Positions 51,551 through 61,831 of a stretch of 64,000 bases of DNA are shown here, in pieces (the stretch's first letter is position 1; every line of letters begins with the position of its first letter). The notes beneath the pieces were generated by a model. It saw only the letters and a program-made list of their open reading frames with translations. It was not told the origin of the DNA and did no database searches. A program made the position numbers and the translations under genes. This DNA is from Fodinibius salicampi (lineage in GTDB: Bacteria; Bacteroidota; Rhodothermia; Balneolales; Balneolaceae): NCBI RefSeq assembly GCF_039545095.1, contig NZ_BAABRS010000002.1, positions 310,001 through 374,000 on the forward strand. Reading direction: 5' to 3'.

Positions 51551-52654
51551 ATGAAGATTATTAACGTGGCCAGTGCCCGCCCAAACTTTATGAAGGTAGC
51601 TCCGCTACTTGAAGCATATAAGGAAAATGATGATATAGAGGCACAGCTACTGCACACGGGACAACATTATGATTATGAGATGTCCAAAATATTCTTTGAT
51701 GAATTAGGCATACCTGAACCCGATCATCACCTGGGAGTGGGTAGTGGAAGTCACGCCGAACAGACCGCCAAAGTAATGGTAGCTTTTGAAAAGGTATTAC
51801 GAAAGGAGCAGCCCGATTGGGTTGTGGTGGTGGGAGATGTAAATCCCACGATGGCTTGTACTATTGTAGCCAATAAAATGGGAGTAAAGGTGGCCCACGT
51901 GGAAGCCGGACTTCGAAGTTATGATCGAAATATGCCCGAGGAAATTAATCGCGTGCTTACGGATAGTATCGCAGATTTACTGCTGACTCCCTCTATTGAT
52001 GGGAATATGAATCTGGTGAAAGAAGGGATTCCTGAGGGCAAAATCAGGTTTGTGGGGAATATTATGATTGATACGCTGTTCAATATGCGCAAACGCTCCG
52101 GGGAATCTTCGATTTTGGATGATTTGGGGATTATAGAAAAGAGCTATGGATTGGTAACACTTCATCGTCCATCGAATGTTGATCAGAAAGAAACACTAAG
52201 CAGTTTTGTCGAAATTCTGGAACAGAGCGCTAGAGATTTACCAATGATATGGCCGGTGCACCCTCGTTCCCGGAACAGGGCCAAAGAGTTTGGTTTGTGG
52301 GAACGTCTTGGGGAAATTGGGAACTTGCATTTATTGGAGCCAGTCGGCTATTTAGATAATGTAAAACTGATGGATTGTGCCCGCTTTGTTTTAACTGATT
52401 CGGGTGGCATACAAGAGGAAACTACGGCGTTAGGCGTTCCCTGTTTTACGGCCCGCGAAAATACGGAACGTCCTATTACCATTACCGAAGGAACAAATAC
52501 CCTGGTTGGTACGAAAAAAGATGCTATTCTCAAGCAGATAGCCCAATATTTGGGAGATGAAGTTTCTGATGACGCCTATAAAGAGGCAAAACCACTTTAT
52601 TGGGACGGTCGGACCGCAGAACGCATAGTAAAAGAAATCAGGAAATACGAATAA
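51551..52654 (+). CDS. wecB: UDP-N-acetylglucosamine 2-epimerase (non-hydrolysing)
   Basis: This 367-residue enzyme interconverts UDP-GlcNAc and UDP-ManNAc for surface polysaccharides. It shows VASARPNFMKVAPLLEAYKE, LLHTGQHYDYEMSKIFFDEL, VVVVGDVNPTMACTIVAN, AHVEAGLRSYDRNMPEEINR and VLTDSGGIQEETTALGVPC, the family's UDP-binding and epimerase motifs. It has no glycan neighbours. The N-terminal transferase at 1563 and the Wzi pair at 60034 may belong to the same pathway, but this is not shown. Confidence 0.93.
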   Translation: MKIINVASARPNFMKVAPLLEAYKENDDIEAQLLHTGQHYDYEMSKIFFDELGIPEPDHHLGVGSGSHAEQTAKVMVAFEKVLRKEQPDWVVVVGDVNPTMACTIVANKMGVKVAHVEAGLRSYDRNMPEEINRVLTDSIADLLLTPSIDGNMNLVKEGIPEGKIRFVGNIMIDTLFNMRKRSGESSILDDLGIIEKSYGLVTLHRPSNVDQKETLSSFVEILEQSARDLPMIWPVHPRSRNRAKEFGLWERLGEIGNLHLLEPVGYLDNVKLMDCARFVLTDSGGIQEETTALGVPCFTARENTERPITITEGTNTLVGTKKDAILKQIAQYLGDEVSDDAYKEAKPLYWDGRTAERIVKEIRKYE

Positions 52655-52670
52655 ATAATAAATATTTATA

Positions 52671-52708
52671 TAAGCTTTACCACACTTTGGAAGTGCAGTA
52701 AAGCTATA
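52671..52708. terminator. Interrupted hairpin between convergent wecB and GH31 gene
   Basis: AGCTTTAC (52673-52680) pairs with GTAAAGCT (52698-52705), and an inner CACTT/AAGTG stem (52683-52687/52691-52695) sits between them, so the two stems are stacked with a 2-nt bulge on each side. It lies 19 bases past wecB and before the end of the convergent glucosidase gene. It may terminate both. Confidence 0.6.
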
Positions 52709-52723
52709 TAGATGCCATTTATT

Positions 52724-55219
52724 TTATCTGGAAAGGATAATTTTATTGAAGTCAGGCGTTGCCTGAACGGTGTATCTGCCGTCATCCTTTTTAAGGGATT
52801 GGGCTTTTCCATCAACAGTAAGGGAATCTGGCTCAAATGACAAACCGATGATATTCAGCAGCACTGTATCATATTTTGGTTTGAACTTCCCTTCACGGCT
52901 GGCAGTGATTGTTAAGCTATTTTCTCTGATCTCGATGTTATAACTCGTAAGCCTATAATCACCTTCTTTATAATTATAACCTTCTTCAGCGTCCTCATAA
53001 AGTTGTCCTGTCTGATCTGAAGAGCCTGCATAAACATTAAGTTCCAGCAATTCGGGATCCCGCTCCTGTGTATACTGCATGACTTCGCGCAAGGGGAGAA
53101 CCGTACCCGCCTTTACAAAGAATGGAATTTCGCTTAAAGGTGCCTCAACCATATGAGTTTGTCTTCCTTCCAAGAGGTCACCGGATCGGAAATCATACCA
53201 TTTTCCTTCAGGAAGGTATGTTTCAACTTCTTCAGCTCCTTTCTCAAGTACCGGGGAGACGAGGATGTGGTCGCCAAACATAAAAGCATCGTTTTCTTCG
53301 AGTGCTTTTTTATCCGTTTGATCATAAAATCCAAGGGGACGGATGATGGGCGTTCCATGCTGAACGTAGTTATAAAAGGCGGTATAGAGGTAGTTAAGAA
53401 GTCGATAACGAAGTTCAATAATAGAGCGGTTGATATCGGTGTACTTCTCCCCGAATACCCAGGGTTCCTGATCCAGATCTGACTGGGCTTTTCGGAGTTC
53501 TACCTCTTCTTTCTTTACGGCTGCCGCTCCATCCACATTATAACCCATGGTGTGATTGCGGAAAAGGGGATGGAAAATAGCCAGCTGCAGCCAGCGACTG
53601 AAAAGCTCGGGAGAGGGTTGTTCAACGAACCCTCCTACATCCGATCCAACAAAAGAGTAGCCTGAAATACTTAATCGCTGGGATTGTTCATTGGCTAATT
53701 TTAAATGGTCCCAACTGGCAATATTATCACCGGTCCAGAGGGCGGCGTATCGTTGTCCACCTGCAAAATTGGCCCGGGTGAGCAGGAAGGGTCGTTTATC
53801 AGGGTTGTGTTTCTTTATACCCTCCAGTGAGGCACGGGCCATCTGCATGCCGTAGATATTATGCGCTTTTTTATGGCTGCATGGATGACCCTCAAAATGA
53901 TGCCGTACGTGTTCTGGGAAGGTTTTGGCCTCTATCTCAAAGACGGCCGGCTCGTTCATATCATTCCAGATGCCACTAATATGTTTCTCTTGCAGTAGGT
54001 CCTCATAGAGGTCGCCCCACCAATCACGGACATCCGGGTGAGTAAAATCCGGGAAGGCGCATTTCGACGGCCAAACCGGCGCGATGATCATTTCACCATC
54101 GGGACGTGTACAAAAATATCTATTCTCCCGTCCTTCTGTGTATACTGGGTAATTATCATCCACTTTAACACCCGGATCAATCATAACGATCGTTTTAAAG
54201 CCTTGTTTCTTAAGATCGCTAATCATTTCAGCCGGATTGGGAAACAGATCATTATTCCAGGTAAAAACCCGGTATTCGTCCATATAATCGATATCCAGAT
54301 AGAGGGCGTCGCAAGGGATCTTCTTTTTACGGAAAGTAGAGGCGAGATGCCGCACGCGTGATTCGGGATAGTAGCTCCATCGACACTGATGATAGCCTAT
54401 TGCCCACATTGGAGGCATTTCCGGTTTACCGGTTAGTCGTGCAAAGCGTTCGCTTACTTCGGTGAGGGTAGGACCATTAATAAAATAATAGTTCATGACC
54501 CCGCCCGCTGCGGAAAAGCTACTAATATTATTTTCTTTGCGATCAAAGCTGAACCGCGTACGGTAGGTATTGTCTAAAAAGATGCCATAGGCCCGATCTT
54601 GGTGTAACCCTGCATAAAAAGGGACACTCCTATATAAGGGATCTTCGCCCCGCTCATAGGCATAAGCATCGGTATTCCAATTTTCAAAAGCTCTGCCGCG
54701 GAGATTTTGTTTATACGCTTTATCCCCCAAACCATAATAGCGATCGCCCTTAGGTGCTTTCTTGGTTACCTTTATTTCACTGATTCCTTTCATCAGGCTT
54801 TCGCGACGATAGAAACCATGTTCATCTTCGCAAATCATATTTCCTTCTGCATCGAAGAAGTGGACCAGCATATTTTTCTTGGTGATGATGCAGCTGAGCG
54901 TTGCTGTTGAAATCTCAAAAAGTCGGTCTTCTTCAATAAAAGAGATATCCACTTCTTCCGATTGAAAGTCGGGATCAATAGCATATGAGAAGTCGGACTG
55001 AACATCCCCTTCCAAGAAATATCGAATCTGAATGATATCGGGGTTATGTATTTGAATTTGAAGTTTAACCCTGTTTTCGGTGTGAAAGGTGAACTGCTGT
55101 CCTTTCCTTTCATGATCAATTATATGTCCGGGACGGTACCGGCTGATGATATCCGGTTTACGGTCATCGTCTTCTTCGTCAGAGGAATTTTGAGATTTTT
55201 GTAGCTTATTTTCTGCCAT
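52724..55219 (-). CDS. Glycoside hydrolase family 31 alpha-glucosidase
   Basis: This 831-residue enzyme has the GH31 layout: beta-sandwich N-terminal domain (about 30-250), a (beta/alpha)8 catalytic barrel, and C-terminal beta domains. Motifs are MWAIGYHQCRWSYYPESRVR, CDALYLDIDYMDEYRVFTWN, GIWNDMNEPAVFEI with the nucleophile aspartate, and YSFVGSDVGGFVEQPSP holding the acid/base. It is an alpha-glucosidase or related enzyme releasing glucose from alpha-glucans. There is no signal peptide, so it is cytoplasmic. An acidic Lys/Asp start (QNSSDEEDDDRKPD) precedes the domain. It converges with wecB. Confidence 0.93.
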   Translation of the reverse strand: MAENKLQKSQNSSDEEDDDRKPDIISRYRPGHIIDHERKGQQFTFHTENRVKLQIQIHNPDIIQIRYFLEGDVQSDFSYAIDPDFQSEEVDISFIEEDRLFEISTATLSCIITKKNMLVHFFDAEGNMICEDEHGFYRRESLMKGISEIKVTKKAPKGDRYYGLGDKAYKQNLRGRAFENWNTDAYAYERGEDPLYRSVPFYAGLHQDRAYGIFLDNTYRTRFSFDRKENNISSFSAAGGVMNYYFINGPTLTEVSERFARLTGKPEMPPMWAIGYHQCRWSYYPESRVRHLASTFRKKKIPCDALYLDIDYMDEYRVFTWNNDLFPNPAEMISDLKKQGFKTIVMIDPGVKVDDNYPVYTEGRENRYFCTRPDGEMIIAPVWPSKCAFPDFTHPDVRDWWGDLYEDLLQEKHISGIWNDMNEPAVFEIEAKTFPEHVRHHFEGHPCSHKKAHNIYGMQMARASLEGIKKHNPDKRPFLLTRANFAGGQRYAALWTGDNIASWDHLKLANEQSQRLSISGYSFVGSDVGGFVEQPSPELFSRWLQLAIFHPLFRNHTMGYNVDGAAAVKKEEVELRKAQSDLDQEPWVFGEKYTDINRSIIELRYRLLNYLYTAFYNYVQHGTPIIRPLGFYDQTDKKALEENDAFMFGDHILVSPVLEKGAEEVETYLPEGKWYDFRSGDLLEGRQTHMVEAPLSEIPFFVKAGTVLPLREVMQYTQERDPELLELNVYAGSSDQTGQLYEDAEEGYNYKEGDYRLTSYNIEIRENSLTITASREGKFKPKYDTVLLNIIGLSFEPDSLTVDGKAQSLKKDDGRYTVQATPDFNKIILSR

Positions 55220-55418
55220 GAAGTATTATGTTAAATTTTTGTAAAACTGAAAATATAAAAATACAGAGATAATACAACGTAAAGTTTTAAACTGGAGAAG
55301 ACCCCAATTATGATATTTTTTATGTGAGTGATTTGGAAAATAAATGGTTCTGGAATGTCCTGAAGTTTCTGCTATCTTATGGCTATCAATAATAGCAACT
55401 GATATAAAAAGTATAACT

Positions 55419-56201
55419 ATGAATCTTAAAATCTACCAGGTTGATGCTTTTGCTTCAGCCATTTTTCATGGAAATCCCGCCGCGGTATGTCCCCTTGAGG
55501 AGTGGCTGGCGAAGGAGCAGATGCAAAACATTGCCATGGAAAATAATCTTGCCGAAACGGCTTTTTTTGTAAAAGAGGAGGAGGGATACGCCCTGCGCTG
55601 GTTTACCCCTCAAACCGAGGTAGATTTGTGTGGACACGCGACCCTTGCTTCGGCTCATGTACTTTTTGAGCATATGGGATATAAAAAAGAGGTGATTCGT
55701 TTCCATACCAACAGCGGTATCCTGAGTGTGCGTAGGAAAGGAGATCAGCTGACAATGGATTTTCCTACTGCCGAGCTCAATGATTTCGAACCGCCTGCAG
55801 TTCTTGAGGAGGCTTTACGGCTTCCACCGACAAAAGTCTATAAAGATACTGATATTCTTTACGTAGTAAACAACGGATTGCAGCTTCGGAATATGGATCC
55901 CGATTTCCGGTTGCTCAAACAGCTAAATACCCGGGGAGTAATTGTTACGGCTCCAGGCATTGGAGATGTTGATTTCTTATCCCGCTTTTTTGCTCCCGCT
56001 GTGGGTGTGGATGAAGATCCGGTTACCGGATCAGCCCATACGATGCTAACTCCCTATTGGAGCAAGCGTTTGGGTAAAAAACGGCTGATTGGCCGCCAAA
56101 TATCTAAGCGTGGTGGGACGGTATATTGCGAGTATAAGGGAGATCGCGTTGTGTTGAGTGGAGAAGCATGTACCTATCTGGAGGGAACTATTTTATTATA
56201 A
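55419..56201 (+). CDS. PhzF family isomerase/epimerase
   Basis: This 260-residue protein has the two-lobed PhzF fold: MNLKIYQVDAFASAIFHGNP, AMENNLAETAFFVKEEEGYA (catalytic E), LRWFTPQTEVDLCGHATLAS, LTMDFPTAEL and DEDPVTGSAHTMLTPYW. It likely isomerises or epimerises a small metabolite. The next reading frame (TauE/SafE) starts at its stop codon (TAATG overlap), so they are translationally coupled. ATG 55419 is the family-typical start; an upstream ATG at 55344 is not conserved in style. Confidence 0.92.
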   Translation: MNLKIYQVDAFASAIFHGNPAAVCPLEEWLAKEQMQNIAMENNLAETAFFVKEEEGYALRWFTPQTEVDLCGHATLASAHVLFEHMGYKKEVIRFHTNSGILSVRRKGDQLTMDFPTAELNDFEPPAVLEEALRLPPTKVYKDTDILYVVNNGLQLRNMDPDFRLLKQLNTRGVIVTAPGIGDVDFLSRFFAPAVGVDEDPVTGSAHTMLTPYWSKRLGKKRLIGRQISKRGGTVYCEYKGDRVVLSGEACTYLEGTILL

Positions 56202-57010
56202 TGGAATTGTTACTATTGCTTGTATTGGGGATTGTTGCAGGTCTTGTTGCAGGACTTTTTGGACTAGGCGGGGGGATCTTGTTTACGCCTATTCTGTTTA
56301 TTGTATTCAGTGATGCCGGTATCGCTGATCCGGTGGTACTTACGATTGGCAGTTCACTTTTCTGTACTTTTATAGCGGCAGCTGGAAGTTCCATTCGACA
56401 ATATCATCAACAAAACTTTTATTGGTCAGAGGGATTGAAAGTTGGGTCTCTGGGAGCCGTTGGTGTTTTATTGGGAAAGCAGGTTATTACATCGGACTAT
56501 TACAGTCAGCAAGAGTTTGTTATTTTTTTCAGTGTATTGCTAATGTATGTGGCCTATATGTTCTATCGGCGCGGCTCCCAGGGAGAAAAACATATTTATC
56601 TGGACGAAACACCGGTAACGTTTAAACAATCAGCGGTTACCGGGGGACTCGGAGGTTTTGTGGCTGCACTGGCCGGTATTGGTGGCGGAGGCGTTATGGT
56701 GCCACTGATGAATCTTTGGTATAAAAAAAAGTTTGCCAGAGTAGTTAGTATTTCTTCTTTGGCTATCGTCTTTATATCGCTTTCCGGCTGGGTGCAACTG
56801 GCATTTTTTAATGGAACAACGGAAACTTTAAGTGCTTTTAATATCGGATATGTAGATTTTGGCGCCGCATTCCCACTGGCTTTGGGCGGACTTTTGGGTG
56901 GGTTCGTGGGTGCCCTGTTTAATCTCAAAATAAATCGCCGCTACCTCCAATACGCCTTTGCCTTTTTAGCCATAGGGATGGCAATTAAGCTGTTGGCCGA
57001 AGTATTTTAA
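56201..57010 (+). CDS. TauE/SafE family permease
   Basis: This 269-residue protein has about eight membrane helices with the paired domain pattern VLGIVAGLVAGLFGLGGGIL (first half) and GGLGGFVAALAGIGGGGVMV (second half). The family exports or imports sulfite, sulfonates or related anions. It is translationally coupled to the PhzF gene. Its stop is one base from the convergent S9 peptidase stop. The substrate is unknown. Confidence 0.9.
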   Translation: MELLLLLVLGIVAGLVAGLFGLGGGILFTPILFIVFSDAGIADPVVLTIGSSLFCTFIAAAGSSIRQYHQQNFYWSEGLKVGSLGAVGVLLGKQVITSDYYSQQEFVIFFSVLLMYVAYMFYRRGSQGEKHIYLDETPVTFKQSAVTGGLGGFVAALAGIGGGGVMVPLMNLWYKKKFARVVSISSLAIVFISLSGWVQLAFFNGTTETLSAFNIGYVDFGAAFPLALGGLLGGFVGALFNLKINRRYLQYAFAFLAIGMAIKLLAEVF

Positions 57011-57011
57011 C

Positions 57012-59762
57012 TTATTCCTGCTCTTCTTCCTGTATAGCCGGCCGTTCGAGATAGGGTAGCCCTTCGGTTATCCAGTCGGCGGGTTCCTTGCCTAGCAGAT
57101 AATGCTCGTGCCATTCGAACGCACGAGTTGCATAGTCAATCTGGTTTTCTTCACGTGCCAGTCCGTGATTTTCACCTTCATACACCAGCATTACAAAAGG
57201 ATTTTGCATCCGCCGCATGGTATTGTAGAGCTCTACACCTTGGTTGAAATCTACAGCGCCGTCGTCGGTTCCAAATTCGACCAGTAGTGGAGTATTGACT
57301 CCTTCCATATTAAAAATGGGAGAATTATCAACGAAATTGTCCCAGTCTTCCCACCATGGATCGGGAAAGCGTCCCTGGCTAACCTCGAAAATTTTGGCAT
57401 CCGTCATGCCGCTATTCCAGTATATAGAATTATACATGCTAATCATATTCGTGAGCGGGGCACCAGCTACAGCAGAGTTAAAGAGATTGGTTTGGGTGAT
57501 GATAAAGGTTGTTTGATAAGCGCCCCATGAGTGTCCCGTTAAACCGATTTGATCTTCGTTAATCATGCCGGTATCAATAACTTTTTCAACTGCTGGCACT
57601 ACACTTTCAACCGCAGAAACACCCGGATCTCTAAGCTCATAGTTGATATCCGGCTGAAAGACAAAGTACCCCTCTGAAGAAAATCTTCGAAAATTATAGG
57701 GACTTTTCCGGGAGGGCATGCTATAACTATGCATGGTTTGAGAGCGTTTTTCATAGATATAGGTGACCATTGGATAGGTTTCTCCGGGTTCGTAATTAGC
57801 GGGATAGAGGAGCCGTCCTTCTAATTGATCGCCCCTTTCGTTGGTAAAGGTAATAAGTTCATCGTCCGCCCAGTAATAATCTTCCTGTTGCGGGTTAGTA
57901 AAAGTAAGAGTAACCGGATCATCAAAGCTGTTATCGACAAGGAACATATCGGGAGAATCTGTTGCCGACTGCATCTGATAGACAAAACGATCGGTAGAAT
58001 CAGCCCGGGAGAAACGGTTGTACATTTGATCTTCGTATATGAGTGTTTCCAGGTTGCCGTCAGTATAGCGAGCATAACCCCGTTTTTTTGTAGTATCGCC
58101 ATACATACTGAAAAATATCGGTTGATCATCCTTTATCCCATCCTGATCGTCGCCGTAGTCAATGGATGTGTAACGAAAGCGGATACGGTCAGAGGCTCCC
58201 TCAGTAAGCCGGTTGTAGTTGCTGCCGTCTGTCCATACCTTATAGGTATCGTATCGGTCATAAATCAATACCCACTGATCATCCTCAGCCCAGTCGCCAC
58301 TCCCAAAGGGACGCCGATATTCACGGCCGTTTACCCGTGTAAAGTTTTCAAAGCGACTGTCTATATCACCTGTTATATTGGTGTGCGTATCTTCGCTGAT
58401 ATCGTAGGTCCACCAATTTTTATCCTTAAAGTAAAGTAAATACTGACCATCGGGAGAGGTGCGTACAAACTCATGCCGGTCTAATATTTTCTTTTCTTCG
58501 CCAGTGGCCACATCAAGTACATATACCTCGCGCCAATCCTCCTCAAAGGCCGGTTCGTAAGGTTTGGGATTATAGGCCACGACATGTTTCTGGTCCCCGG
58601 TCAGCTGCAGTTGCTCGCGATTTTCCGCTCCCAACTGTACAAACTTATCATCATCCAAATGCCATGCGGAAAGGTAGTTGGAACGTCGTTCGGCATCGGC
58701 CATTACTTCCTGCCGGGGTTGTATATCCGCATCCTTCCAGTGCCATACTTCTACATTGGAGGGGTCCAGGTCGTCATCATCGTTCTTTTTCGCAGTAGAA
58801 TCTGCATCAGATTTCTTGGGGGCTTCTTCCGGGTCTTTCTCCCATTCTTTAATTCCCATAAAAAGGGTTCCTCCGTCATCTGACCATCGCGGTTCCTGAT
58901 AATCAACTACGCGAAAACTATCCGGGAAAGTCTGGAATTCCTGCTGGTCAAAAATCTGTTTCTGTGGTGATTGATTTAGGTTCCTGAAAGCATATACTAA
59001 GTGGGTGGGGTCCTTAAAGTCTTCTTTTTCCAGCTCCTTGAGGAAGGCCACGGCCGTACCTTCTTTATTCCAGCTGAGTTCTTTGTAGTTCGTCGTATCG
59101 CTATCCAGAATGTTTATCCTGTTGGATGCCAAGTCATAGAGATGCGCTCCATTTCCGAAATCTTCGGTAGCATCCAGTAGAAGGGCCAGCTTGTCTCCCT
59201 TTTTATTGAACTCATATTCTGAAACATTGCCTACCAGCTGATTGGTACCCTGCCGTAGATTACGAATGATGACATCGGCTCCATCAGTATTGCTTTCTTC
59301 AGGTTTGTATTTACGCATCAGCAAATGGTGGCCATTATTGGAAAACTCGAAACTCTGTACATTCTTGAAGGTATCTACCTGGGTGGTAGCGAGATTCATC
59401 AGTCCCAGCTTATAGCGCACACTCTTGTTCTGCTCCTCAAGTTTTTTCTGTTCATCTTCAGAAACACCAATCAGGAAGGCGGCCCATTTGTTATCGTTCG
59501 AAAAATCAGGTCGCACGCCATGCATGAACTTATGTTCTGCGGTGGTGTCTGCTCCCACTTCTTTGATTATGAGCCAGCCATCCCCATCTTCCAGGCTAAT
59601 ATTATAGGAAAACCATTCCCCATCAGGTGACAGCTCCGTACCCCCTATGCGTTGCCACTGACCATAGTCCTTGGGCTCAAGCTTTTGTTTTTGAGCAGAA
59701 AGAGTAGAAATGCTAAGTAGGAAACAACTGATAAGAAGTATTGCCAATCGAAAATGCCGCAT
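57012..59762 (-). CDS. Secreted S9 prolyl-oligopeptidase-type peptidase
   Basis: This 916-residue protein has a signal peptide (LAILLISCFLLSISTLSA, before QKQKLE), a WD-like propeller-type N-terminal domain (about 30-650), and an alpha/beta-hydrolase catalytic domain at the end. The catalytic serine is in GLTGHSWGAYQTTFI (about 744), with FGTDDGAVDFNQGVELYN holding the aspartate and VYEGENHGLAREE the histidine. It is probably a periplasmic or outer-membrane dipeptidyl/oligo-peptidase. It converges on the TauE/SafE gene with stops one base apart. Confidence 0.93.
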   Translation of the reverse strand: MRHFRLAILLISCFLLSISTLSAQKQKLEPKDYGQWQRIGGTELSPDGEWFSYNISLEDGDGWLIIKEVGADTTAEHKFMHGVRPDFSNDNKWAAFLIGVSEDEQKKLEEQNKSVRYKLGLMNLATTQVDTFKNVQSFEFSNNGHHLLMRKYKPEESNTDGADVIIRNLRQGTNQLVGNVSEYEFNKKGDKLALLLDATEDFGNGAHLYDLASNRINILDSDTTNYKELSWNKEGTAVAFLKELEKEDFKDPTHLVYAFRNLNQSPQKQIFDQQEFQTFPDSFRVVDYQEPRWSDDGGTLFMGIKEWEKDPEEAPKKSDADSTAKKNDDDDLDPSNVEVWHWKDADIQPRQEVMADAERRSNYLSAWHLDDDKFVQLGAENREQLQLTGDQKHVVAYNPKPYEPAFEEDWREVYVLDVATGEEKKILDRHEFVRTSPDGQYLLYFKDKNWWTYDISEDTHTNITGDIDSRFENFTRVNGREYRRPFGSGDWAEDDQWVLIYDRYDTYKVWTDGSNYNRLTEGASDRIRFRYTSIDYGDDQDGIKDDQPIFFSMYGDTTKKRGYARYTDGNLETLIYEDQMYNRFSRADSTDRFVYQMQSATDSPDMFLVDNSFDDPVTLTFTNPQQEDYYWADDELITFTNERGDQLEGRLLYPANYEPGETYPMVTYIYEKRSQTMHSYSMPSRKSPYNFRRFSSEGYFVFQPDINYELRDPGVSAVESVVPAVEKVIDTGMINEDQIGLTGHSWGAYQTTFIITQTNLFNSAVAGAPLTNMISMYNSIYWNSGMTDAKIFEVSQGRFPDPWWEDWDNFVDNSPIFNMEGVNTPLLVEFGTDDGAVDFNQGVELYNTMRRMQNPFVMLVYEGENHGLAREENQIDYATRAFEWHEHYLLGKEPADWITEGLPYLERPAIQEEEQE

Positions 59763-59979
59763 CGTACCGTGTTTTATTTTTAATGAGTTTATAATATATC
59801 TAACAGTAAAAAATTTTAGGCAGTAAGGAAAATAGCTTCAATCCTTTTTATTCATGCTTTGTGGTACCTTTAATTATACTATTACTATATATAAGGATCC
59901 TTGCTGCTAAAAAGACATACGAAAAGAAAAGATAATTGATACAGGTTTATTGAATTTAGCTATTTTAAGCTCATCCTGT

Positions 59980-59987
59980 TACCTTTG
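59980..59987 (+). promoter_or_regulatory. -7 promoter box of the first Wzi-type gene
   Basis: TACCTTTG matches TAnnTTTG. Transcription would start about 59994, giving a 40-base leader to ATG 60034. No strong -33 element was found. Confidence 0.5.
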
Positions 59988-60033
59988 AATTCATTAATAA
60001 TTCCTGATCAAGAAGCCTTTGACTGAATTCCAC

Positions 60034-61737
60034 ATGAACAGATGCATCCTGTGCCGTTACCTTAGCACGGTATTTATACTTTTTTTAGCGGTTCCTCTAT
60101 TGACGTTAAATACTCTAAAAGCCCAACCGATTCCAGTAGGAGATTGGGCTGATGGACAGTATCGTACACTGCAGCTGCTGTCAGATTCTACGATTAATAG
60201 TTCACTTACAAATCGTCCTCTGTGGTATTCTGGATACGATGATTTGTTAAAAGAAAATCCAGAAGTTGCGGATTCCTGGTGGGCACAATCGATGCGTGGG
60301 CCCGAAAAGAGAATTGCCAACTTTTTTGATGTGGGAATATATGCTCCAGTACTGACGAATACCTATAATAGTGAGCTTCCTTATGGAGAGAATAATGGGG
60401 CGGCCTGGTATGGACGGGGCTTAACGACTGAATTTCAGGGAGGGGTATATTTAACATCAGATTATTTAACGCTCACATTTCGTCCCCATTTGAGCTATAC
60501 ACAGAATCGTGATTTTCCCAAACCTCGATTTATTCCTACCGACGAGGATGGAAATCCCCAATACAGGGCTATATTTTCAAATATTGATATGCCTTATCGC
60601 TTTGGACCAGAATCCTATAGCGATTTCGATTTGGGCCACTCCTCTGCCCGCATCCATTATAAAAGCATAGAAGCTGGTGTAGGAACGGAACCCCTCTGGT
60701 GGGGTCCGGGAGTGCAGTATGCGTTAATGATGAGTAATAATGCACCGGGAGTACGTCAGCTTTTTTTTGGAACACGCGATCCTCTTCAGATTCCATTTAA
60801 TATCGGAAGCCTTGAGTTTCGCTGGGTGTGGGGCTGGCCGGAGGATTCAGGATACTTTACATCCAATGATAATAAGCGATTTATGAATGCGCTTAATTTC
60901 AGCTTTTCTCCCTCGTTTATGCCGGGTTTTACGGTGGGACTTACCCGAACCTTTCACCAGTATGTACCGGAAGAAGGATTAGAGCTTTCAGATTACATTA
61001 GTATTCTGGAGGCTTTTCAGAAGACTAGGCTTGAAGAATTACAAGAACAGGGAGGAGTCGACGCAAAAAACCAACTCGCTTCAGTTTATTTTCGCTGGGC
61101 TTTTCCGGAAAGTAATGCGGAGCTGTATGGAGAGTATTTTCGGGAAGATCACAGTTGGGATTTTCGGGATTTCCTTATGCAGCCGGATCACGACCGGGCC
61201 TACACCATCGGAATTCAGAAGATCGTGGAGGGCAACCGTATCGATTATGTGAAAATAAATGCTGAGATTAATTCCCTGGTACCCAATCGCATTGATGATG
61301 TACGTCCCCAAACCTATTATTACCGACATTCTAGGGTTGTTCAGGGTCATACCAACGGGGGAGAAGTATTAGGTGCGGCTGTGGGACCGGGATCGGGCAG
61401 CCAGTATTTGGGAGCCGAAGGATTTTGGGGAGATGGCATGCTGGGACTCTTTGTACAGCGAGTAGAAGATAACGACTTCTTCCATTATGAATATTATGAT
61501 ACTAATTCTCCAAATCCGCCAACTTCCGATATCTATCGCCACCGGATAAATCTGAATATAGGACTTAAAGGAGCATATAAAACGGGACCTCTTCTGTTAA
61601 ATGCCCGGTTCATTTGGAATAAAAATTATAACTATGGTCGATATGATTATGGCGATCCGGATATAAGTTTTGATACTGTTGGTGAACACGATAAAGTTAA
61701 TCTGCATCTGCAACTCTCTGCCCGGTACCTGTTTTAG
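60034..61737 (+). CDS. Wzi-like capsule assembly outer-membrane protein 1
   Basis: This 567-residue protein has a signal peptide (LSTVFILFLAVPLLTLNTL, before KAQPIPV). It begins with the Wzi-family N-terminal helical pair, then a long beta-rich region probably forming an outer-membrane barrel: ELPYGENNGAAWYGRGLTTE, PLWWGPGVQYALMMSNNA, LEFRWVWGWPEDSGYF, VYFRWAFPESNAELYGEYFR and GSGSQYLGAEGFWGDGMLGL. It ends in LQLSARYLF, with the aromatic C-terminus typical of barrel proteins. Wzi proteins anchor capsular polysaccharide at the cell surface. ATG 60034 gives the signal peptide; TTG 60019 is an alternative. A close paralogue follows. Confidence 0.88.
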   Translation: MNRCILCRYLSTVFILFLAVPLLTLNTLKAQPIPVGDWADGQYRTLQLLSDSTINSSLTNRPLWYSGYDDLLKENPEVADSWWAQSMRGPEKRIANFFDVGIYAPVLTNTYNSELPYGENNGAAWYGRGLTTEFQGGVYLTSDYLTLTFRPHLSYTQNRDFPKPRFIPTDEDGNPQYRAIFSNIDMPYRFGPESYSDFDLGHSSARIHYKSIEAGVGTEPLWWGPGVQYALMMSNNAPGVRQLFFGTRDPLQIPFNIGSLEFRWVWGWPEDSGYFTSNDNKRFMNALNFSFSPSFMPGFTVGLTRTFHQYVPEEGLELSDYISILEAFQKTRLEELQEQGGVDAKNQLASVYFRWAFPESNAELYGEYFREDHSWDFRDFLMQPDHDRAYTIGIQKIVEGNRIDYVKINAEINSLVPNRIDDVRPQTYYYRHSRVVQGHTNGGEVLGAAVGPGSGSQYLGAEGFWGDGMLGLFVQRVEDNDFFHYEYYDTNSPNPPTSDIYRHRINLNIGLKGAYKTGPLLLNARFIWNKNYNYGRYDYGDPDISFDTVGEHDKVNLHLQLSARYLF

Positions 61738-61831
61738 ATAAATGGGTAAGAACGTAGAGGAAAGTGATTATTTATGAGCAAGTATGTTAGTTGGTTTTCA
61801 TAAAATGACAAATATGCCACGAGAAATTTTA